In this document: positions 10,910 through 20,163 of the stretch, in pieces | Layout: each line of letters starts with the position of its first letter | How positions within the stretch are numbered: the stretch's first letter is position 1 | Assembly: GCA_039105265.1 (NCBI GenBank) | Contig: JAPFFF010000011.1 | Span: forward strand, 1,674,001-1,738,000 | DNA: 64,000 nucleotides | Source of the DNA: Tritrichomonas musculus | Taxonomy: Eukaryota > Parabasalia > Tritrichomonadida > Tritrichomonadidae | Direction: 5' to 3' | Position numbers and translations under genes: made by a program | Notes under the pieces: model-generated | What the model saw: the letters and a program-made list of their open reading frames with translations, nothing else | Databases searched by the model: none | Told to the model about the DNA's origin: nothing

Positions 10910-10916
10910 TCATTTC
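10910..10916 (+). promoter_or_regulatory. Initiator-like motif before the coiled-coil gene
   Basis: TCATTTC lies 20 bases before the ATG at 10930 and fits the trichomonad initiator consensus TCAY(T/A). The same motif precedes the near copy of this gene at 48073. Confidence 0.4.
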
Positions 10917-10929
10917 ACTTTTTTCTTTG

Positions 10930-11169
10930 ATGAATATCGATAAGAAGATACGATTGACCACTGAAATGCTCAACGCTAAAATCATGGATGAAAAGCAAAA
11001 GCTTGAAACTTACTTGTTGCTCCAAATTGATCAACTCCACCAACGACTTGATGAGGTTCTTAATAGGGTCAACCTGCTATCCTTAAAACTCGATTCTGTC
11101 ATTGATGACCTTGCAAATATGAAGGTCAACGTTGATGATATCAACAGCAGCCTTGATAACCTTCCTTAA
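10930..11169 (+). CDS. Short coiled-coil protein, 79 aa
   Basis: The product MNIDKKIRLTTEMLNAKIMD is almost entirely heptad-like, with Leu/Ile/Val spaced for a parallel coiled coil up to the C-terminal SSLDNLP. The ATG at 10930 is chosen because it follows an initiator-like motif. It heads the plus-strand gene row of element B. A near-identical gene at 48073 has a seven-residue addition (AKIDHIE) in the helix. Function is unknown; a small oligomerisation or fibre-base protein is possible. Conservation between two element copies supports it as a real gene. Confidence 0.65.
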   Translation: MNIDKKIRLTTEMLNAKIMDEKQKLETYLLLQIDQLHQRLDEVLNRVNLLSLKLDSVIDDLANMKVNVDDINSSLDNLP

Positions 11170-11210
11170 TAAACAACATCTTCTTCTTCTTTCTTTTATT
11201 TGATTTTTAA

Positions 11211-11945
11211 ATGACAAGTGATGTAGGTACACAAACAAAACCTAACAATAAAATACAACTATTACAAGGTACTATTAAATTTCGACCTAAACTAGTTGAT
11301 AGAGATGTTGCAAGATTAACAAGAGGTTTGGGTCAAACTATATGGAAGTTCTCTAATAATCAAATAAATCTACAAAAATTATATGAGACATATTTAAATA
11401 CTAGTATAGCTTTTAAAGACGTACTTGAATTTGCTAATAGACTCAAGAGAGAGAGACCAAGAGCAAAATTTACAGGTTGTGTGTTTGCTATTAAGAAAAA
11501 TCAAGATGATAAAGATGAACATGGGCATTACATAACAGTATTAAAGCCATATCAATATACTCTCCAAGAATCAGATCAAGGTATATTAACAGAGATAAAA
11601 TTACATTATGATATTATCAACATAAGGATATCTCGAATGAAGACTGAGGAGGAAAAACAAGCAGCTAGAGAACTGAGAGAGCAGATGAAAGAAAGAACAT
11701 TGAAAAGTGGTAAGAAAGAATATAAAACTAGAGGTATTCAAACAGATGATATACCTGAATTGGCTCCATTACCCAGACCTCCAACTTTAAATCGAAATGA
11801 TTATCATCTTAACCTTAGGAAAATCGGTAGGAACCGACCCACAAATGTTGAGCCACCAACAAGGGATCAAAATCAAAACAGAATTCAACTTTTACTTCAA
11901 AGTAGTACAAATTTAGACGAGGATGATAGACCTAAGAAAAAATGA
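11211..11945 (+). CDS. Unknown Polinton protein with two QT motifs, 244 aa
   Basis: The product starts MTSDVGTQTKPNNK. Residues 15-140 look like a folded domain (for example FTGCVFAIKKNQDD and HYITVLKPYQY). A charged helix around residues 145-165 and a Pro/Arg/Asn-rich tail follow. Two short motifs, DVGTQTKP at the N-terminus and TRGIQTDDIPE near residue 175, resemble dynein light chain LC8 recognition sites. The gene lies immediately upstream of the protease gene, and a stretch of Pro/Ser/Arg-rich coding potential lies between them. No family is recognised. Placement in the morphogenesis row suggests a virion or scaffold protein. Confidence 0.65.
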   Translation: MTSDVGTQTKPNNKIQLLQGTIKFRPKLVDRDVARLTRGLGQTIWKFSNNQINLQKLYETYLNTSIAFKDVLEFANRLKRERPRAKFTGCVFAIKKNQDDKDEHGHYITVLKPYQYTLQESDQGILTEIKLHYDIINIRISRMKTEEEKQAARELREQMKERTLKSGKKEYKTRGIQTDDIPELAPLPRPPTLNRNDYHLNLRKIGRNRPTNVEPPTRDQNQNRIQLLLQSSTNLDEDDRPKKK

Positions 11946-12104
11946 AAACAACCTAAGAAAAAATCAAAACGACCTCGTTCACATTCACCTCCACCACCTC
12001 GTTCACCTCCACCTCCACCACCTCCTCCTCCTTCATCACCACCTCCACAGTTTCCATCATCACATACCTCTCGAGGTACTAGTCCTCCTCCAAGACAACC
12101 CCGT

Positions 12105-12773
12105 ATGACACCACAGAAGGCAGGAGAGTATACAGTAGACCAAGGACATAATAGGATTCATGATTGGAGGAGTTTAGTCAATGATGAAAATATAGACGAA
12201 GATGTTATTGATGACTACTTGAAACTTCTATATAACAAAGGAAAGAGATTGAATAAACAACCTGGTCAAAATGAGGCAGAGTTTGATAAAAAGAAAATAT
12301 TGGTTGTACCTACTGCATTTTATACCCTCCTTTCTATAGCATATGAGACTAATGATATGGAAAAAATACATGAACTGATGAAAAGTCCTATCTCAGGTAA
12401 ACAGTCATTTTCACATTTCGATAAAGTATTTGTCCCCATTTGCTCAGATGGAGAACATTGGGTTTTATGTATTGTTCGATATCCAAAGAAAATAATCGAA
12501 TGCTATGACTCTGAGAATAAGTCAATGGCACCAGAGGTAAAGACACTTAATAAGTGGATCAATATTTCAGGAACAGGTAAGTTAAAAGCAAAATATTATG
12601 ATGTACCTAGTCAAAGGAATAACAAGGATTGTGGAGTGTTTCTAATGGAATCTTGTCGTACCTTTTTGCATGAAGGAGATGGTAAGTTTAAACAACGCAA
12701 TATGCCAGATATTAGAAAGAGAATACTTCGAGAACTTCAAAACAATGAATTAGAAACAGGTGTTGTATATTAA
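12105..12773 (+). CDS. PRO: Ulp1/adenain-like cysteine protease
   Basis: This is the maturation protease expected in Polintons and adenoviruses, which cleaves virion proteins during assembly. The catalytic set is visible: His in GEHWVLCIV near residue 118, Asp in CYDSEN near residue 135, Gln in PSQRNNKDCG near residue 169, and the nucleophile Cys at about 175 in KDCGVFLM. The length of 222 residues suits the family. The ATG at 12105 follows a Pro-rich stretch and precedes a charged segment MTPQKAGEYTVDQG, so the true N-terminus is less certain than the catalytic core. The penton-like gene follows after 24 bases. Confidence 0.9.
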   Translation: MTPQKAGEYTVDQGHNRIHDWRSLVNDENIDEDVIDDYLKLLYNKGKRLNKQPGQNEAEFDKKKILVVPTAFYTLLSIAYETNDMEKIHELMKSPISGKQSFSHFDKVFVPICSDGEHWVLCIVRYPKKIIECYDSENKSMAPEVKTLNKWINISGTGKLKAKYYDVPSQRNNKDCGVFLMESCRTFLHEGDGKFKQRNMPDIRKRILRELQNNELETGVVY

Positions 12774-12797
12774 TAAAGACTTTTTATTCAACTCGAA

Positions 12798-13799
12798 ATG
12801 GAATTACCACCAAGTGTTAACACTTTATATCCTAATCGAGATAATATAGTTAATGATGGTAATACACCTCTTCCAATCGAAACAGCCTACTTCCTTGAGG
12901 ATGCTCAACATGATAAAGCTAAGTTTAATAGGTATTGGTTTAATTTCCCACCAGAATGGTCAACTGCAAACAAAGGGGAATCTATTGTTGGCGTTCGTTC
13001 AGCACATATCATTAAGAGAAGACGCAAAATGGAAGTAGAGATTGAAATATATAAGATACATAAGAAAACATATGAGTTTGTTTGTGGCGGAACATGGAAT
13101 GATGGAACACTAAAAGAAGACTATATAACTGGTTCAAATCATGAATATGGGTGCTTCAAAGTCATTGATTGGGTGTCAGTCGATGGAGATTTACGTGGAT
13201 TTTTTGATGCAGTTAATCGTGCATTCAAGTCATACATTAAAACTTCAACATTAGACAAATTTGTTCAAAATGATGATGATATACAGGATAGAGATATACA
13301 AACCGATGGATACTATGATAAAAATGGTTTTCATGAAATCATTTATACAGAAAGAAATAAAGCAGAGAACAATAAATACTACTATACCAATAGTAAGAAT
13401 GAACGAGATTGGGAGTATACTGCACCATATATGAACTTTTTCCAACTTAAATCCTGGAATGATGACTTTGCAGATGTGTTTAATATAGGTAATGGCATAT
13501 TTCAAAATAAACCAGAAAAATATCAAACATGGAGTAAGACATTAATATTTGATAATATATGGGACAGACAATCATGCAAAATATATTCATCGATAGGTGA
13601 ACAAGCATTACATAACTATATTGGAGATAGTGATGTTGAATATAGTCCGATTAAGTACTTCAAGTTAAACTCAATGGACCAAAGGTTTTGGATAGACTTC
13701 TATAGTGATGCCCATTATAATTGTCCAACAAAACTACCTCCAAATGATTCATTTGTAATCGAAATGCAATTCCTTCAATACGATAAGATGTTTATTTAA
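12798..13799 (+). CDS. Penton-like minor capsid protein candidate
   Basis: The 333-residue product begins MELPPSVNTLYPNRDNIV. It has a conserved early block, ETAYFLEDAQHDKAKFNRYWFNFPPEW followed by GESIVGVRSAHIIKRRRK, which is also present in element C at 48607. Predicted strands dominate, consistent with a single jelly-roll penton, and the size fits Polinton minor capsid proteins. A DRDIQTDGYY motif lies near residue 170. The gene sits between protease and integrase, with six bases before the integrase ATG. Assignment as penton rests on size, gene order and strand-rich composition rather than on a diagnostic motif. Confidence 0.65.
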   Translation: MELPPSVNTLYPNRDNIVNDGNTPLPIETAYFLEDAQHDKAKFNRYWFNFPPEWSTANKGESIVGVRSAHIIKRRRKMEVEIEIYKIHKKTYEFVCGGTWNDGTLKEDYITGSNHEYGCFKVIDWVSVDGDLRGFFDAVNRAFKSYIKTSTLDKFVQNDDDIQDRDIQTDGYYDKNGFHEIIYTERNKAENNKYYYTNSKNERDWEYTAPYMNFFQLKSWNDDFADVFNIGNGIFQNKPEKYQTWSKTLIFDNIWDRQSCKIYSSIGEQALHNYIGDSDVEYSPIKYFKLNSMDQRFWIDFYSDAHYNCPTKLPPNDSFVIEMQFLQYDKMFI

Positions 13800-13805
13800 A
13801 AATAA

Positions 13806-14960
13806 ATGAGTAAAGAAGAACCAAGCCCATATGAAAAATTATACAACAAAGCTAAATGGAAGACCTTGGACAAATACCTTAGCATGGCAAAACAAGAGAA
13901 TCTAAATGAAGACGAAGCGAAGAAATACTTTGATGAAAGAGTAGTACATGATAAGAGAGTACCCAAAGCACAATATATACCTATTGTATCCAAACATCCT
14001 CATGGTTATCAAATGGATACCTTCATTAATAATAAAGAGGCAGGTGGGTTGAATTATCTAATGTTCATCAATATCAACACCAGAAAAGCATATGCATATC
14101 CTATGAATGGTAAAGGAGCAAGAGAAGTATTAACAGCACTTCATAAATTTGTTAATGATGTACCTCATGTATATTCGATAACAAGTGATGAGGATGCAGC
14201 ATATTTATCATCAACAGTCTTAGACTTCATGAGAGAGAAGAACATAAAATACCGAACAACAACTGAGAATAACCATAATGTACTTGGAATTATTAATAGG
14301 TTTATGAGAACCATAAGAGATGCTATTGGTGAAAATAGGTTTATTCAACCAAAGGAGATGCATGATTTGGTCAACATATATAACAACTCTCCTCATAGGT
14401 CTTTAGATAATAAAGCACCTAACGATATTACTCCAGAGGATGAAATAAAGTACATACAAAAGAATGCACGCATTAATCCATACCATTTTAATCCAGGTGA
14501 GAAGGTCAGGTTAGTACTCGAAAAAGAACCATTTGGTAAAAGAAGAAGTAATTTGTCCAATGAGTCTTATATAGTTGACTCGCAAAAAGGTAACCAGTTT
14601 GTGGTCAGGTCCAAAGATGGTTCAACTAGTTCATTCCCTGGATATAGGTTGTTAAGGACAAGAGACAAAAGGATTAAAGTAGCTGAAAGACTAAATGAAG
14701 GTAAAGAAGGTATTATTGAACGAATATATAACTTTGATGAAGATACTGGTAAGTATGATTTAAAATGGGAAGGAGTCGAAGGTGATGATGCCTTTGCTAG
14801 ACAAACTATTAGAGATGTAAGGAGAGGTAATCCATTAGTACTTGGTACAGCAGAAAGACAATATTGGTTGGAACAAAAGAAAAATTATGAACGACAAATT
14901 AAAGCAGGTCAAAAGGTTGAGGGCAAACCAATACCAGATAAAATTATGAAATACATTTAA
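13806..14960 (+). CDS. INT: Retroviral-type integrase (rve superfamily)
   Basis: This would insert the element into DNA with a 6-bp target duplication. The 384-residue product has an N-terminal helical region, then the RNase H-like core with YQMDTFIN near residue 70, SITSDEDAAY near 128, NHNVLGIINRFMRTIRD near 157 and YNNSPHRSLD near 194, which are typical of Polinton integrases. A small strand-rich domain follows (residues 225-280, KVRLVLEKEPFGKRRSN). A C-terminal chromo- or SH3-like segment, GIIERIYNFDEDTGKYDLKW, is near residue 300. The ATPase gene starts 10 bases after the stop. A worn relative lies at 49513-50584. Confidence 0.92.
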   Translation: MSKEEPSPYEKLYNKAKWKTLDKYLSMAKQENLNEDEAKKYFDERVVHDKRVPKAQYIPIVSKHPHGYQMDTFINNKEAGGLNYLMFININTRKAYAYPMNGKGAREVLTALHKFVNDVPHVYSITSDEDAAYLSSTVLDFMREKNIKYRTTTENNHNVLGIINRFMRTIRDAIGENRFIQPKEMHDLVNIYNNSPHRSLDNKAPNDITPEDEIKYIQKNARINPYHFNPGEKVRLVLEKEPFGKRRSNLSNESYIVDSQKGNQFVVRSKDGSTSSFPGYRLLRTRDKRIKVAERLNEGKEGIIERIYNFDEDTGKYDLKWEGVEGDDAFARQTIRDVRRGNPLVLGTAERQYWLEQKKNYERQIKAGQKVEGKPIPDKIMKYI

Positions 14961-14970
14961 AAATTTGTAA

Positions 14971-15837
14971 ATGGATGAACCCCCAAATGCAGAACTCATA
15001 AATAAAGTAGAAACATTGATTAAAGAGACCTTACAGAAGAACATGAAAGAGATAGATGGTGCTTTGATTAAACCATTATCACCTAATTATCCTTTTAGCA
15101 CAAATGGTATATACTTTTTAATTGGTAAACCAGGTGCTGGTAAAAGTTTTTGGATATGGAGACATATTATGATAACAGAGAGGTTGTTTAAACATCCATA
15201 CTACCAAAAGATAATATTTTGCTCAAGCTCTGGTAAAATGGATAAAACAGCTGAAACACTTAATAAACAGATACAATCAAGAATCGATTATGTAAAGGAA
15301 AGAGAATTAATGAGTTATCTTAAAAGACATCTTCGAAGAAAGATAAAGTATTATGCCATTGTCAAATATGTATTATCTCGAATGAAAGAGACCAATGACG
15401 AAATGAGGAGGCTCATTGAGAAGCATCATTTAAATGAGCTCAATGATAAAATTATATATATAGCCAATAAGTTAGTCAAATATGAAACATCATCATATCC
15501 ATATAACACATTATTGATACTAGATGATTGTGCAGGTAGTGATTTATTAAAGAATGGTAATAGTGAATTTATCAAGTTGTTAACCAAGACAAGACACTAT
15601 AATTTAACATGTATCATGGCTATCCAAACTATTCGATTTGTTCATATGAATGCTAAAAGGTTAGCAACAGATATCATATGTTATACAGGATATAGTGAGG
15701 AAGATTTTACTAGCTTGTTGCAACAAACTAATAACTCATTAAATACTAAGCAGACAGTAGCTGAATACTTACAACATAAAGAACCACATGAAAAATTCGT
15801 AATGAATATTTCTGCTAATAAGTACTATTTCGAATAA
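14971..15837 (+). CDS. ATP: FtsK/HerA-type genome-packaging ATPase
   Basis: This would pump element DNA into preformed capsids. The 288-residue product has Walker A LIGKPGAGKSFWIW at about residues 51-62 and Walker B LLILDDCAG at about 181-189, followed by a sensor-like segment TRHYNLTCIMAIQT. The length is typical of A32-like Polinton packaging ATPases. A highly similar whole copy, at roughly three quarters identity by eye, lies at 50595-51449 in element C. The minor protein gene starts 17 bases downstream in the same row. Confidence 0.93.
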   Translation: MDEPPNAELINKVETLIKETLQKNMKEIDGALIKPLSPNYPFSTNGIYFLIGKPGAGKSFWIWRHIMITERLFKHPYYQKIIFCSSSGKMDKTAETLNKQIQSRIDYVKERELMSYLKRHLRRKIKYYAIVKYVLSRMKETNDEMRRLIEKHHLNELNDKIIYIANKLVKYETSSYPYNTLLILDDCAGSDLLKNGNSEFIKLLTKTRHYNLTCIMAIQTIRFVHMNAKRLATDIICYTGYSEEDFTSLLQQTNNSLNTKQTVAEYLQHKEPHEKFVMNISANKYYFE

Positions 15838-15854
15838 TTTTTAATTTTTTAAAA

Positions 15855-16310
15855 ATGGGAATTGAACGTCATTCAGTAGAAGATTATTGGAAGCCAAATT
15901 ATTCCAAAAAGCAACAATTTTCACCATGGCAAGAGATAATAAAAGGAGGAGTAGGACTAGGTGGGAAGTTATTAATGGGAGCAGCAGATAGTTTTTCGGG
16001 AGGTCTTGCAAGTAAACTATTAGATGCTTCAGCAGGTGGATTAACCAAGCATGCTGGTGTTATTGGTTCAGTTGCGAGAGGTCTTGGTGAAAGCTACTTG
16101 AGCGATAGTACAAGAAATAAAATAGCAAACATAGCTGACACAGCATTAAAATATGTCCCAGATGGAAAAGTGAAAACTGCCTTATCATCAATTAATAAAT
16201 CTGCAAAAGGTGAATCAGTTGGAGCACCTCTTGAAAAGCCAGCATTTTCGTCTAGATCATTACAAGAGAGTGACTTTACTACCAACAATCGGGCGAGAAC
16301 CTACATCTAA
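15855..16310 (+). CDS. Glycine/alanine-rich minor virion protein candidate
   Basis: The 151-residue product begins MGIERHSVEDYWKPNYSKKQ. It contains an amphipathic, Gly/Ala-rich stretch (residues 30-75, GGVGLGGKLLMGAADSFSGG) similar in character to membrane-active internal capsid proteins of adenoviruses (pVI type). It lies between ATPase and capsid genes, as the analogous gene of element C does at 51506. Family assignment is by position and composition only. The C-terminus is basic and polar. Confidence 0.55.
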   Translation: MGIERHSVEDYWKPNYSKKQQFSPWQEIIKGGVGLGGKLLMGAADSFSGGLASKLLDASAGGLTKHAGVIGSVARGLGESYLSDSTRNKIANIADTALKYVPDGKVKTALSSINKSAKGESVGAPLEKPAFSSRSLQESDFTTNNRARTYI

Positions 16311-16357
16311 TGAAAACTCAAAAAAACTAAATTTTTGGACTTTTTTGTTTATTTTAA

Positions 16358-16909
16358 ATGTCAAAACATCTAACAGGTTCTAAGAGACTTGCAGTTATTC
16401 ATAAATGGTTGAATGGAAGGGATGACCCAGATTGGGAAGTTTTACCTACTAAAACCAAAGACAAGTATATTGTAAAACAGCGAAAAACTCCAATAACTCG
16501 AGAATATCAAGAAAACTCAGAAAGTGAAAATAACGAAGATACTCAAGAAAACTCAGACAGTGAAGAACATGAGGAACTTGAAGAAAAGCCAAGAAAGCCA
16601 ATAAGTTCGAAAGCTGCACGAAAACCTCCAAAACCTCGAAAAACTCAACAAAGCCAAGTTTATGACCCTACTGTGAATGAGGAAATACTAAAACAGCTAA
16701 AATCACTAGGTGAAGAAATGAAGATAAGTCGAGAGAAGAAAGAACAGAGACGTATGATAAAGGAGGTTGTTGATAAAAGGATGAGTAAACCAAGACAACA
16801 GTATGTTCCGGAAGAACCGCCACAACAATATGAAGAAGAACAACAACCTCAATATATACCTATGAGACCTATTGGTAGGAGAAATCGCATCTTTGAAGAT
16901 ATGATGTAA
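16358..16909 (+). CDS. Charged virion-associated protein candidate, 183 aa
   Basis: The N-terminal block SKRLAVIHKWLNGRDDPDWE, then TKTKDKYIVKQRKTP, is conserved in element C (52293). An acidic middle and a basic region KPPKPRKTQQSQ follow. A helical block SREKKEQRRMIKEVVDKRM and a short terminal tail ending RRNRIFEDMM close the protein. The alternation of acidic and strongly basic parts suits a DNA-condensing core or scaffold protein. The conserved last ten residues look like a docking tail. No family is recognised. Confidence 0.55.
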   Translation: MSKHLTGSKRLAVIHKWLNGRDDPDWEVLPTKTKDKYIVKQRKTPITREYQENSESENNEDTQENSDSEEHEELEEKPRKPISSKAARKPPKPRKTQQSQVYDPTVNEEILKQLKSLGEEMKISREKKEQRRMIKEVVDKRMSKPRQQYVPEEPPQQYEEEQQPQYIPMRPIGRRNRIFEDMM

Positions 16910-16926
16910 ATTTTTTTCTATCTAAA

Positions 16927-18609
16927 ATGCTTAACAAGGAATCCTATATGAAAACCTCAGCAGAGGTTTGTACTCAGATTGCATCTTACTTTGATGTTGT
17001 CGATAATTGCATAGCACTTAGTGATACTAATAAGGCATATTCATTAAATCCACAAACTTCGTATTCACCATCACCACCAATTAAGAGTGGTTCATATACA
17101 ACATGTATTATCTCTCCTAATACTCATAATACTGCTGATATATATAATGGATTTATTCGAGCAGATATGAGAGTGATGATAAAAATAGACAAGCCAATTC
17201 TAAGTGATTTAGAAAATGTCAGTGGTTATAATTTTGGTAAGGTATGGTTTGGTTTTAAGGATGCTCGAGATGCTGTTGAGAAGTATGAAATTGTAGCTAA
17301 TGGTATGACGCTTTATACCCAGAACTTTGGATGTGAAGAATCCTTTTTAACGGCATGTTGTGCAAATGAAGTTACTAAAAGAGCTGATATATATAGTAAA
17401 GCAAGACATAAGGATATTTGGAATGATACTCATGGAAGGAGATGTGGTTTTGTTGCAAATCTTAACAAAGATGTGACTTCTGTTACTGAAACAATTAGAT
17501 TAAAGATTGATTTGCGACGATTCCTACCTTTATCTAATATCAAGTACTTGCCAGCATTTGCAGGTAAAATCGAATTACGTCTATACTTTTCAACAGTTGG
17601 TATGGTATATTGTCCAGTTGGTTTTGAAAAGAGCTTGGTTGCTAATCCACATATAATGAAAGACTTCAATGTTGATGAAATTACCAATGAATTTCGACCT
17701 ATTGGAGAACCAATATGGATGTGGACAAGTACCGAAAAAATAGCAATGGATAAGATTAATCACCCCAAGAATCTTCCACCTGTTGGTGAAAATCATGGAG
17801 GAGCATATGAAATTGACGGAGCTAACAAGACTAAGGAAAGAGTTGACCGAACTATTTACAGTGATAGGAGAACTTGGAGTGTTGTTGATTATTCCATTGA
17901 AGAATGTGCGAGTATTATACCTTGTTTTGGTATTCATGAATCTGTATATACAGCACTTGTTCAAAGATATGCTAACCCTCAACATCCACTTACATTCCCA
18001 ACACAGATTATGTCATTTTACACTTGTACAAGACCTCTTAATAATGAACAAGATAAAGCAACTATTACTATTACACCTAATTTTGTAGATAGTATGTTTT
18101 GCTTATTCCCACTCAAGCATACACATAAGACATACTTCAAGAATCCTATGTTTGAAGCATTTCATATGAATTGTGGTAATTACAATAATATTCCTGCTAA
18201 AGCATTTGGTACGAATGGTAAGTATCCAGAGTTCCTCGAATATTGCCAGAATGCAATGAACATGAATGGAGAGCAAAATGGATTTAATAAAGAGGTTATT
18301 GCAAGTTTAGCGAATGAGTATCAATATAATGAAAACACAACAGGCTATTATCCAAATGATAGGTCCTCATTCTTCATAGGTCTTCCTACTGAAACAGATG
18401 GAACATATCAACAAGGTCTTTCAAGTCTTGCACCTATTAACTTCGAATTGATATGTAGTCAAAAGGCAGATAATCCATTTAGACAGGAAGTAGATACACC
18501 TCCATTATTATGCTTATTAACAGATATATCAATTAGTATCTTAATTAGACCTAATGGTATGCCACCATCAGTACGTATTGGTCCTTATGATTTAACAACC
18601 CCTGAGTAA
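16927..18609 (+). CDS. MCP: Major capsid protein candidate (double jelly-roll type)
   Basis: At 560 residues, this is the largest structural gene of the row and has the size of Polinton major capsid proteins. The start MLNKESYMKTSAEVCTQI is conserved in element C at 52955. A block near residues 105-130, KVWFGFKDARDAVEKY followed by VANGMTLYTQNF, matches in pattern the KLFVGFKSSNQLFDRL...NNVNVGYQQ block of the second-lineage capsid gene at 44526. Strands dominate, and the C-terminus (FELICSQKADNPFRQ, SISILIRPNGMPPS) looks like the end of a second jelly-roll. The double jelly-roll fold is inferred from size, gene order and this shared block. Confidence 0.75.
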   Translation: MLNKESYMKTSAEVCTQIASYFDVVDNCIALSDTNKAYSLNPQTSYSPSPPIKSGSYTTCIISPNTHNTADIYNGFIRADMRVMIKIDKPILSDLENVSGYNFGKVWFGFKDARDAVEKYEIVANGMTLYTQNFGCEESFLTACCANEVTKRADIYSKARHKDIWNDTHGRRCGFVANLNKDVTSVTETIRLKIDLRRFLPLSNIKYLPAFAGKIELRLYFSTVGMVYCPVGFEKSLVANPHIMKDFNVDEITNEFRPIGEPIWMWTSTEKIAMDKINHPKNLPPVGENHGGAYEIDGANKTKERVDRTIYSDRRTWSVVDYSIEECASIIPCFGIHESVYTALVQRYANPQHPLTFPTQIMSFYTCTRPLNNEQDKATITITPNFVDSMFCLFPLKHTHKTYFKNPMFEAFHMNCGNYNNIPAKAFGTNGKYPEFLEYCQNAMNMNGEQNGFNKEVIASLANEYQYNENTTGYYPNDRSSFFIGLPTETDGTYQQGLSSLAPINFELICSQKADNPFRQEVDTPPLLCLLTDISISILIRPNGMPPSVRIGPYDLTTPE

Positions 18610-18636
18610 AAAGATGTATATTTTATTTTATAGAAA

Positions 18637-19071
18637 ATGTCAAATGATTATAGAAGCCCACATGCTGAGATTGTTGGAAGAGAAGGTATGATGTATAATG
18701 AAGCTACCATGAAAAATAAAGACATAGAGTTTCAACATTTTGGTGTGTTCAGTAATACTAATACTTATTCTGTAACCTTCAACCCATATATTAATCGACC
18801 ACCTACCCAGATTATTGAACATGAGGACCCTGTTAGATTTCCAGATACTCGAGAACATATAACCAAACCTGTTCGTGAACCTCCTGTTAGTATTACAGAT
18901 GGTGGTTTTTATCGACATATAGGTGAAAAAGATAAACCAGTACCTCTCTTACCAAAATATCTTAAGAAGCCTGAGAAACCACCAATGCAAGGTAGAGCAA
19001 GAGAATATAATAAACAAGATATTCGATATGGACCTACTCAGCATATCTTTACCCAAAATAACATATATTAA
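18637..19071 (+). CDS. Unknown Polinton protein, 144 aa
   Basis: The product begins MSNDYRSPHAEIVGREGMMY and is rich in Pro, Arg and Tyr, with TREHITKPVREPPVSI and LKKPEKPPMQGRARE. It probably has little regular structure in its second half. It follows the capsid gene by 27 bases in the same orientation, so it may be a capsid-associated or cement protein. I do not recognise it. Confidence 0.5.
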   Translation: MSNDYRSPHAEIVGREGMMYNEATMKNKDIEFQHFGVFSNTNTYSVTFNPYINRPPTQIIEHEDPVRFPDTREHITKPVREPPVSITDGGFYRHIGEKDKPVPLLPKYLKKPEKPPMQGRAREYNKQDIRYGPTQHIFTQNNIY

Positions 19072-19095
19072 TTTTTTATTGAATTTTTTATCCAG

Positions 19096-19542
19096 ATGAA
19101 AATGACAACAAGAAACGTCTATGACTATGTCAATGAACTTCGCGCAAAATGTGCTCCAAATACTAAACAATGTAATTTCTCGATACTTTGTGACAAGTAC
19201 CCAATGAAAGCAGGAGAATGGAGCTATTTAGGTAAAGTACTTTATGTCTCAATCAAGATAAAAGACAAGTGCCACAGATTTTATCCAGATAAGCTCAAAG
19301 AACTTGATCTTGACTCAATATTTATTAAGCCTAACTCAAGGAGAAAAATATCTGAAGATTTCGAAGAGTTCTACATAAATGGAAACACTACCACTCAAGA
19401 GTATCAAGGAATCAAATACTACAACTACTCCATTGCAGCCGCTCCTACAAGTCATAAACCAAAAATCGATGCTCTCAAGCAGAAATATCAAATTGAGTCA
19501 TTTGACATGTTTATTGGAGAACAGCTAGACTTAGTACTTTAA
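19096..19542 (+). CDS. Unknown Polinton protein with NVYDYVN / QCNFSILCDKYP block, 148 aa
   Basis: The N-terminus carries NVYDYVNELRAKCAP and QCNFSILCDKYPMKAG. The middle and C-terminus are mixed strand and helix, with several Lys/Asp-rich loops. A related 46-residue open frame lies near the right end of the nested 6.6-kb element (minus strand, 32539-32679), with NVYEYIN and QCNFAILCDKFP at matching spacing. This suggests gene-fragment capture. Function is unknown. The gene stands 24 bases downstream of its neighbour and is the last closely packed gene of the morphogenesis row. Confidence 0.55.
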   Translation: MKMTTRNVYDYVNELRAKCAPNTKQCNFSILCDKYPMKAGEWSYLGKVLYVSIKIKDKCHRFYPDKLKELDLDSIFIKPNSRRKISEDFEEFYINGNTTTQEYQGIKYYNYSIAAAPTSHKPKIDALKQKYQIESFDMFIGEQLDLVL

Positions 19543-19563
19543 GCCTATTTTTTCCCAACCTAA

Positions 19564-20088
19564 ATGATTAAGAAGAGGGGTACAACCAATGGAGTTCAAG
19601 CAAATGTATCTTTAGAACCATCAGCAGCTGCATCATCTACTTCAAACATCAACAACAACATTATTATTAATAAGAGAGATGATGGCAAGGAAGACATTGT
19701 TATTACAAGAGACATCGGAGTGCAAACTGAACCTGTTGAAGTTGAACCAGATGTACGTAATGTTATACTTGAAGCATATGCACAAATACTACTTAATCAA
19801 GACAAAGCACTACTAGCTAACATTATATCAAAGAAATGCATCATAGTACCTATTGAATCTCTTAGCAACATCATCAAAGCAATACTACATGTTAGTGAGG
19901 TTGAAGTCCAACTTAAGGAAGATGTTGGATGTTGTGCAGCTAAGAGCAACCCAATAAGAAAAATAGATGCTATTAAGATTATTAAAGATAATGGAGAGGT
20001 AGTCATTGACTTGAAACAAGTATATAATAAAGAATATAATGAGCTTGTGAATAATTATCATGTATGCTTAAAATATTGCATAGTATAA
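19564..20088 (+). CDS. Unknown Polinton protein with a GVQTEP motif, 174 aa
   Basis: The first 50 residues are Ser/Asn-rich and probably disordered. They lead into TRDIGVQTEPVEVEPD, which resembles an LC8-binding site. The rest (about 60-174) is helical, with AYAQILLNQDKALLANII and ending YHVCLKYCIV. Several Cys residues (CC in VGCCAAKS) are present. No family is recognised. The motif is shared in style with the proteins at 11211 and 12798 of the same element. Confidence 0.5.
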   Translation: MIKKRGTTNGVQANVSLEPSAAASSTSNINNNIIINKRDDGKEDIVITRDIGVQTEPVEVEPDVRNVILEAYAQILLNQDKALLANIISKKCIIVPIESLSNIIKAILHVSEVEVQLKEDVGCCAAKSNPIRKIDAIKIIKDNGEVVIDLKQVYNKEYNELVNNYHVCLKYCIV

Positions 20089-20163
20089 AAAAAGACATAT
20101 TAAAAAACTTAAAAAAGACATATATAAAAAAACTTAAAATTAGAAGTAATTATTTTTTTACTC

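Noticed and set aside
10559-10929. Possible RNA gene between elements A and B
   Set aside because: The region is explained by the terminal repeat of A and the leader of B; no tRNA-like fold or known RNA motif was seen.
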